From NCBI GenBank assembly GCA_026119935.1, contig JALRMH010000051.1, positions 209,017-273,016 on the forward strand: a stretch of DNA of 64,000 bases, in the 5' to 3' direction. The stretch is from Endothia cerciana (taxonomy: Eukaryota; Ascomycota; Sordariomycetes; Diaporthales; Cryphonectriaceae). Position 1 is the stretch's first letter; each line of letters starts with the position of its first letter. The position numbers were made by a program, and so were the translations under genes. This document shows positions 60,717 through 64,000 of the stretch, in pieces. The notes under the pieces are model-generated. The model was given only the letters and a program-made list of their open reading frames with translations, made no database searches and had not been told where the DNA came from.

Positions 60717-63152
60717 TCACAGCCTCGCCCTGCGTGTCTGCAGGCTGTCCCAGCCCGACCGGGTAAAAGGGACATAAGTATCACCCTTGCCGCCGCGCTC
60801 GATCCAGTAGATGGCATCCTTGTTTGATAGCTTATCCGGGTCGACGCCTTCGCTCTTCAGCGGGACCTTGTTCTGCTTGTGGTTTCCAGTGCTGTAGGGG
60901 GCGTCGGTGAGGCGGATGAAGACAGGAACGGCGTATCTGGGCAGTCTGGCCCGACAGTGCCTGTAGGCATCGTGATGAGCAAGACCTCACTGCATGTACC
61001 ATCGGGGGTGTGACATACCGCAAGAAACCTGCAAAGTCAAATTGGCCCTTCTTTCCCTCCCCCAAGGACAGCGCCACCGCGCCCGCCCGCCCGTCATGAC
61101 CGGGCAGCTGGACACCGTAGACGTTCGCTTCCATGATGCCGGGAAAGTCGCCTAGGACGTCCCCCACCTCAGTCGTAGAGACGTTCTCACCCTTCCATCG
61201 AAACGTGTCGCCCAGGCGGTCGCAGAAGAACCATCGGCCCTCCGGGTCCCGGCGCAGTGCGTCGCCCGTGCGGTAGTAGCAGTCGCCCTTCCTCAGCACA
61301 TCCCGCGCGATCTTCTTGAGGGTCGCCTCCTCGTTGCGCCAGTACCCACGAAAGTCCCGCCCTGGCAGGGTGGAGCCGGGCTCCAGCCTCACGAGGATCT
61401 CCCCGCCCTCCTCGAAGGGTACACGCTTCGCAAGCCCCGTCTTCGGGTCGCGTACCAGCTCGCCCGTCTCGGCGTCCACCGCAACAGCGACATGCCACCC
61501 GCGCAGCATCCACCGCAGCAGGGCACCGTGCAGACCCAGCGCCTTGGCCGTGAAGTCGCCCCGGCAGGGGTTGGCCAGCCCGAACATCATCTCAGTGGAG
61601 TTGTAGAACTCGTAGATGGTGTCGATACCGAAGCGCTCGCGGAAGGAAATCCAGACATCGGCACGCAGGCCGTTGCCCCAGATGGTGTGGACGCTGTGGG
61701 ACCTGTCGAGGGGCGAGGGGGGCTGGGCCATGAGGTAGCGCAGCGTCTCGCCTACGTAGATGAAGTAAGTTGCGCGGGACGCGCGAATATCAGACCAGAA
61801 GTTACTGGCGCTGAACCTGGGGGCGATGCAGAGCGTATCGCCAACCTGTAAGGCAGGTCTATCAGCGAGCAGCCAGAAGCTGGAGACCAAGGGAAAGGGG
61901 ACGGGGCGGTTTTTATGAAAGAACAACGTTTGGGAGCCCGGTCTCACTTACGGCAAGTGCTGAGATACCTGAGAGCCCTCCTGTTAGGTGATAGTATGGC
62001 ATGCAATCGTAGCACCGCTCGTTGCCCACGCCGATAGGACTGTAGCCCTTCTTTCTCTGTTGAGTGTTCAGCACAGATTTTGTATGATTCGGGAGGGAAG
62101 CCGCAGCTGCAGGACATACCGCTGTTACAGCTAGGAAGCCAACCATCATGGGAAAGATGATGGCCTTGGGTAGGCCGGTGGTGCCGCTGAACAAGGATCA
62201 GTACCCAAATACTGATCCGCCGAGGAGTCGCGGCCACACCCATACACATCAACGAAGCTGAGGAGCCACGAGGATCCTCAAAGCGCTTGCCAATATGGAA
62301 GGGACACTCACCTGGTGAAGGCCAAGCCCATGGGCGAGGAGACTTGGACCCCTCTACGGAGCTCATCCGCCGGGCGGATGGGTGCCAGGCCCATGATGTG
62401 TCCTCGAACATCACCCAGCCTGACTATCTGATGGCCGGTGGCCACCAGGTCAGTCCGGACTCCCTCCAGCCGACCCAGCATCTCGTCATCTCCGCCGGCG
62501 AGAATCAGCCTTGCCTTGGCAATTTCCACACAATGTATCAGTGCCTTGGAGGCAAGGTTGGTGTTGACCAGAACGGGAGCAGCGCCGATAGCCAGCAGGC
62601 CCAGCCAGGCGCACATGAAGTCGGCAGAGTTGGCCATGTAGAAAATGACACGTTCACCCGGCTTGACTTGCTGGGAGAGGAGCCACTGGGCATACTGGTG
62701 CGCCCTGGTATAGGCCTGATGGTACGACAGACACTCCCCATGGGACCAAATGGCCTCAGCATCACCTTTCTCCCGGGCAGCCTCCTCAAAATAGTAGTAA
62801 AGGGAGAGCCGGCCCTTCTTTGCTGTTACCAGAGGTTAGTGGAGGTGTCCATACTCCGCAGGCGATTGATTCCCTTTTGGCCCCTCCGCTATATGCCGCG
62901 AGTCTTCTTACCAGCCTTGGCCAACTCCAGGAAAGCAGTTCTACGGCTCAACAGGAAGTTGATATCAGACAGCAAGCTGAGCCTGGCATTCAGATAGGAG
63001 AACCCAACCACAGCTGCGGTTACTGTACCCAAGAGGGTAGACACCGGAGCTGGTGCCCAACCAACAGTTAGTATCCTCATTCCCAGCCCGATCAGCGTGG
63101 GGCCGGGGTTGGTCCATGGAAGGAGGGGTGCCAATAGCTCACGAATAGACAT
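60717..63152 (-). CDS. FAT1: FAT1-type fatty acid transporter / very-long-chain acyl-CoA synthetase
   Basis: Six exons (63152-62912, 62822-62312, 62186-62120, 62056-61952, 61845-61019, 60960-60717) give 664 aa; all phases agree. Introns are 89, 125, 63, 106 and 58 nt with GT...AG ends. An N-terminal hydrophobic stretch ('LLGTVTAAVVGFSYLNA') fits a membrane anchor. The AMP-binding motif 'FTSGTTGLPKAII' is created by joining exons 2 and 3. 'VGETLRYLMAQP', 'EFYNSTEM' and the FATP/VLACS signature 'YYRTGDALRRDPEGRWFFCDR' with 'GDTFRWKGENVSTTEV' follow in exon 5. The C-terminus 'NHKQNKVPLKSEGVDP' and 'DTYVPFTRSGWDSLQ' is typical of Fat1. It activates very-long-chain fatty acids with ATP and CoA and couples this to uptake at plasma membrane, lipid droplets or peroxisomes. 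Exons 3 and 4 (67 and 105 nt) are easily missed. Confidence 0.92.
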
Positions 63153-63899
63153 GGTTCAGCTGGCCCCCTGGCGAGCTGGTGATCTGGTATGATGGGCGAC
63201 TCGGGGCGGGTACCTGCAGAAGCCAGGCCTGTTGGAAGAGGTGCCTTGTGTGTCTTGTGTGTCTCGAGGTATTATACTCCCGGTATGTCAGATAAGTGCA
63301 AGTCAAAGGAGCCTGGCCCACTGCAAAAGCCTTTGTTCGAGGCCGAGTCACTGCCTTCCTGTGGGCAGAGGAGGTCAGGCCTGGGTCTGAGAAAACCCCA
63401 CCGGCAGAGTCACGGCCAAGATCACCTGGGCAGGGTCAGGCTGGTTCACTGATTCATCTGATGGTTGTCTGGGCTGCAGAGGTTCTCTCGGCGGCGGCGG
63501 CTAGAGAATAGCCATGACAGAGCTAGTAGTAAGGCGTGAGGGCTTATGATGCCATCATGATGATTTGCCACATTCCTCTGAGGCTCTCAAGGTCCCCTCC
63601 TCCGTCCTCTTCTCCTCTTACATGGTACTGCTCTGGCTCCTCCTGCGGGAGTGGACTTCGGGAGATAGGCCACGTAGAGACCGTTGGCGGGATGCGAGTT
63701 CAACCAAGGTGGAGATCACCCCCGGCGCCCTCTTCTAGATTGCGCCGCTTTGCCGGATGCTGTGGTTTCATTTATGCAAAGCAGAGCCAACTTCAGGCAG
63801 GGGTATGTCCATGATGGCTGCAACTGTCAGATTGTTGAGGACCTGCCACTCCACTGTGCCGAGGTCCATAATGCATAAAAGGTATTGAATCAAACAGAG

Positions 63900-63937
<38 letters not shown>

Positions 63938-64000
63938 ATATATCTGTGTGTGTGTGTGTGTGTGTGTATAAATATATATATATACAAACAACGTGATCCA
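63153..64000. other. Promoter of the FAT1-like gene and window edge
   Basis: 848 bp without a gene. The last ~100 bases are TA/TG microsatellite. Confidence 0.5.
63904..63985. repeat. (TA)n - (TG)n - (TA)n compound repeat
   Basis: About sixteen TA units, a short interruption (TATCTATATATC), TG from 63945 to about 63967, then TA again to about 63984. Confidence 0.9.

Overview
The window looks like nuclear DNA of a filamentous ascomycete (Pezizomycotina, probably a Sordariomycete). The reasons are GC-rich exons, short spliceosomal introns of about 50-125 nt with GT...AG ends and CTRAC branch sites, mono- or few-exon genes on both strands, and fungal families such as Zn2Cys6 regulators, an Art1/Ldb19-type arrestin, a NmrA-like oxidoreductase, a CE1 esterase and an Aep2-like mitochondrial factor. 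There is no operon structure and no CRISPR. Gene models were spliced by hand from the sequence; exon coordinates are in each entry.

Layout. 0-13 kb: a gene running off the left edge (tentatively NAD kinase), a 3.4-kb gene-free stretch, RRP46 exosome subunit divergent from a PP2A activator (RRD1/PTPA), a secreted CE1 esterase, a GST-like protein and an HSL-type esterase. 13-17 kb: two unrecognised fungal proteins, one with what looks like a pair of compensating frameshifts. 17.8-27 kb: a dienelactone-hydrolase-family protein, kynureninase and indoleamine 2,3-dioxygenase back to back over a shared 1.2-kb promoter, then a Zn2Cys6 regulator, a candidate tryptophan/kynurenine module. 28-33 kb: a SET-domain protein with an N-terminal signal-like segment and a five-exon ZZ-zinc-finger protein built from four repeats, each split by a phase-1 intron at the same place. 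33-37.5 kb: gene desert. 37.5-50.7 kb: dense housekeeping block: arrestin adaptor, GTPBP1/2-type GTPase, LSM3, Aep2-like mitochondrial expression factor, GPI12, a small membrane protein, and a NmrA-like protein whose stop lies 3 nt from that of its convergent neighbour. 50.7-53.8 kb: gene-poor, with one decayed ORF. 53.8-55.2 kb: Erg6-like methyltransferase. 55.2-60.7 kb: microsatellite-rich stretch without a confident gene. 60.7-63.2 kb: FAT1-type fatty acyl-CoA synthetase/transporter with five introns. The right edge is TA/TG microsatellite.

How genes relate. Most are independent housekeeping or accessory genes. The one functional grouping I can support is IDO plus kynureninase, which catalyse two steps of the kynurenine route (tryptophan to N-formylkynurenine; kynurenine or 3-hydroxykynurenine to anthranilate or 3-hydroxyanthranilate), with a regulator and a possible downstream hydrolase alongside. 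Two features recur across the window: unusually many G/C homopolymers of 10-17 nt, and clustered di- to hexanucleotide repeats. No virus, toxin or intact transposon was recognised.
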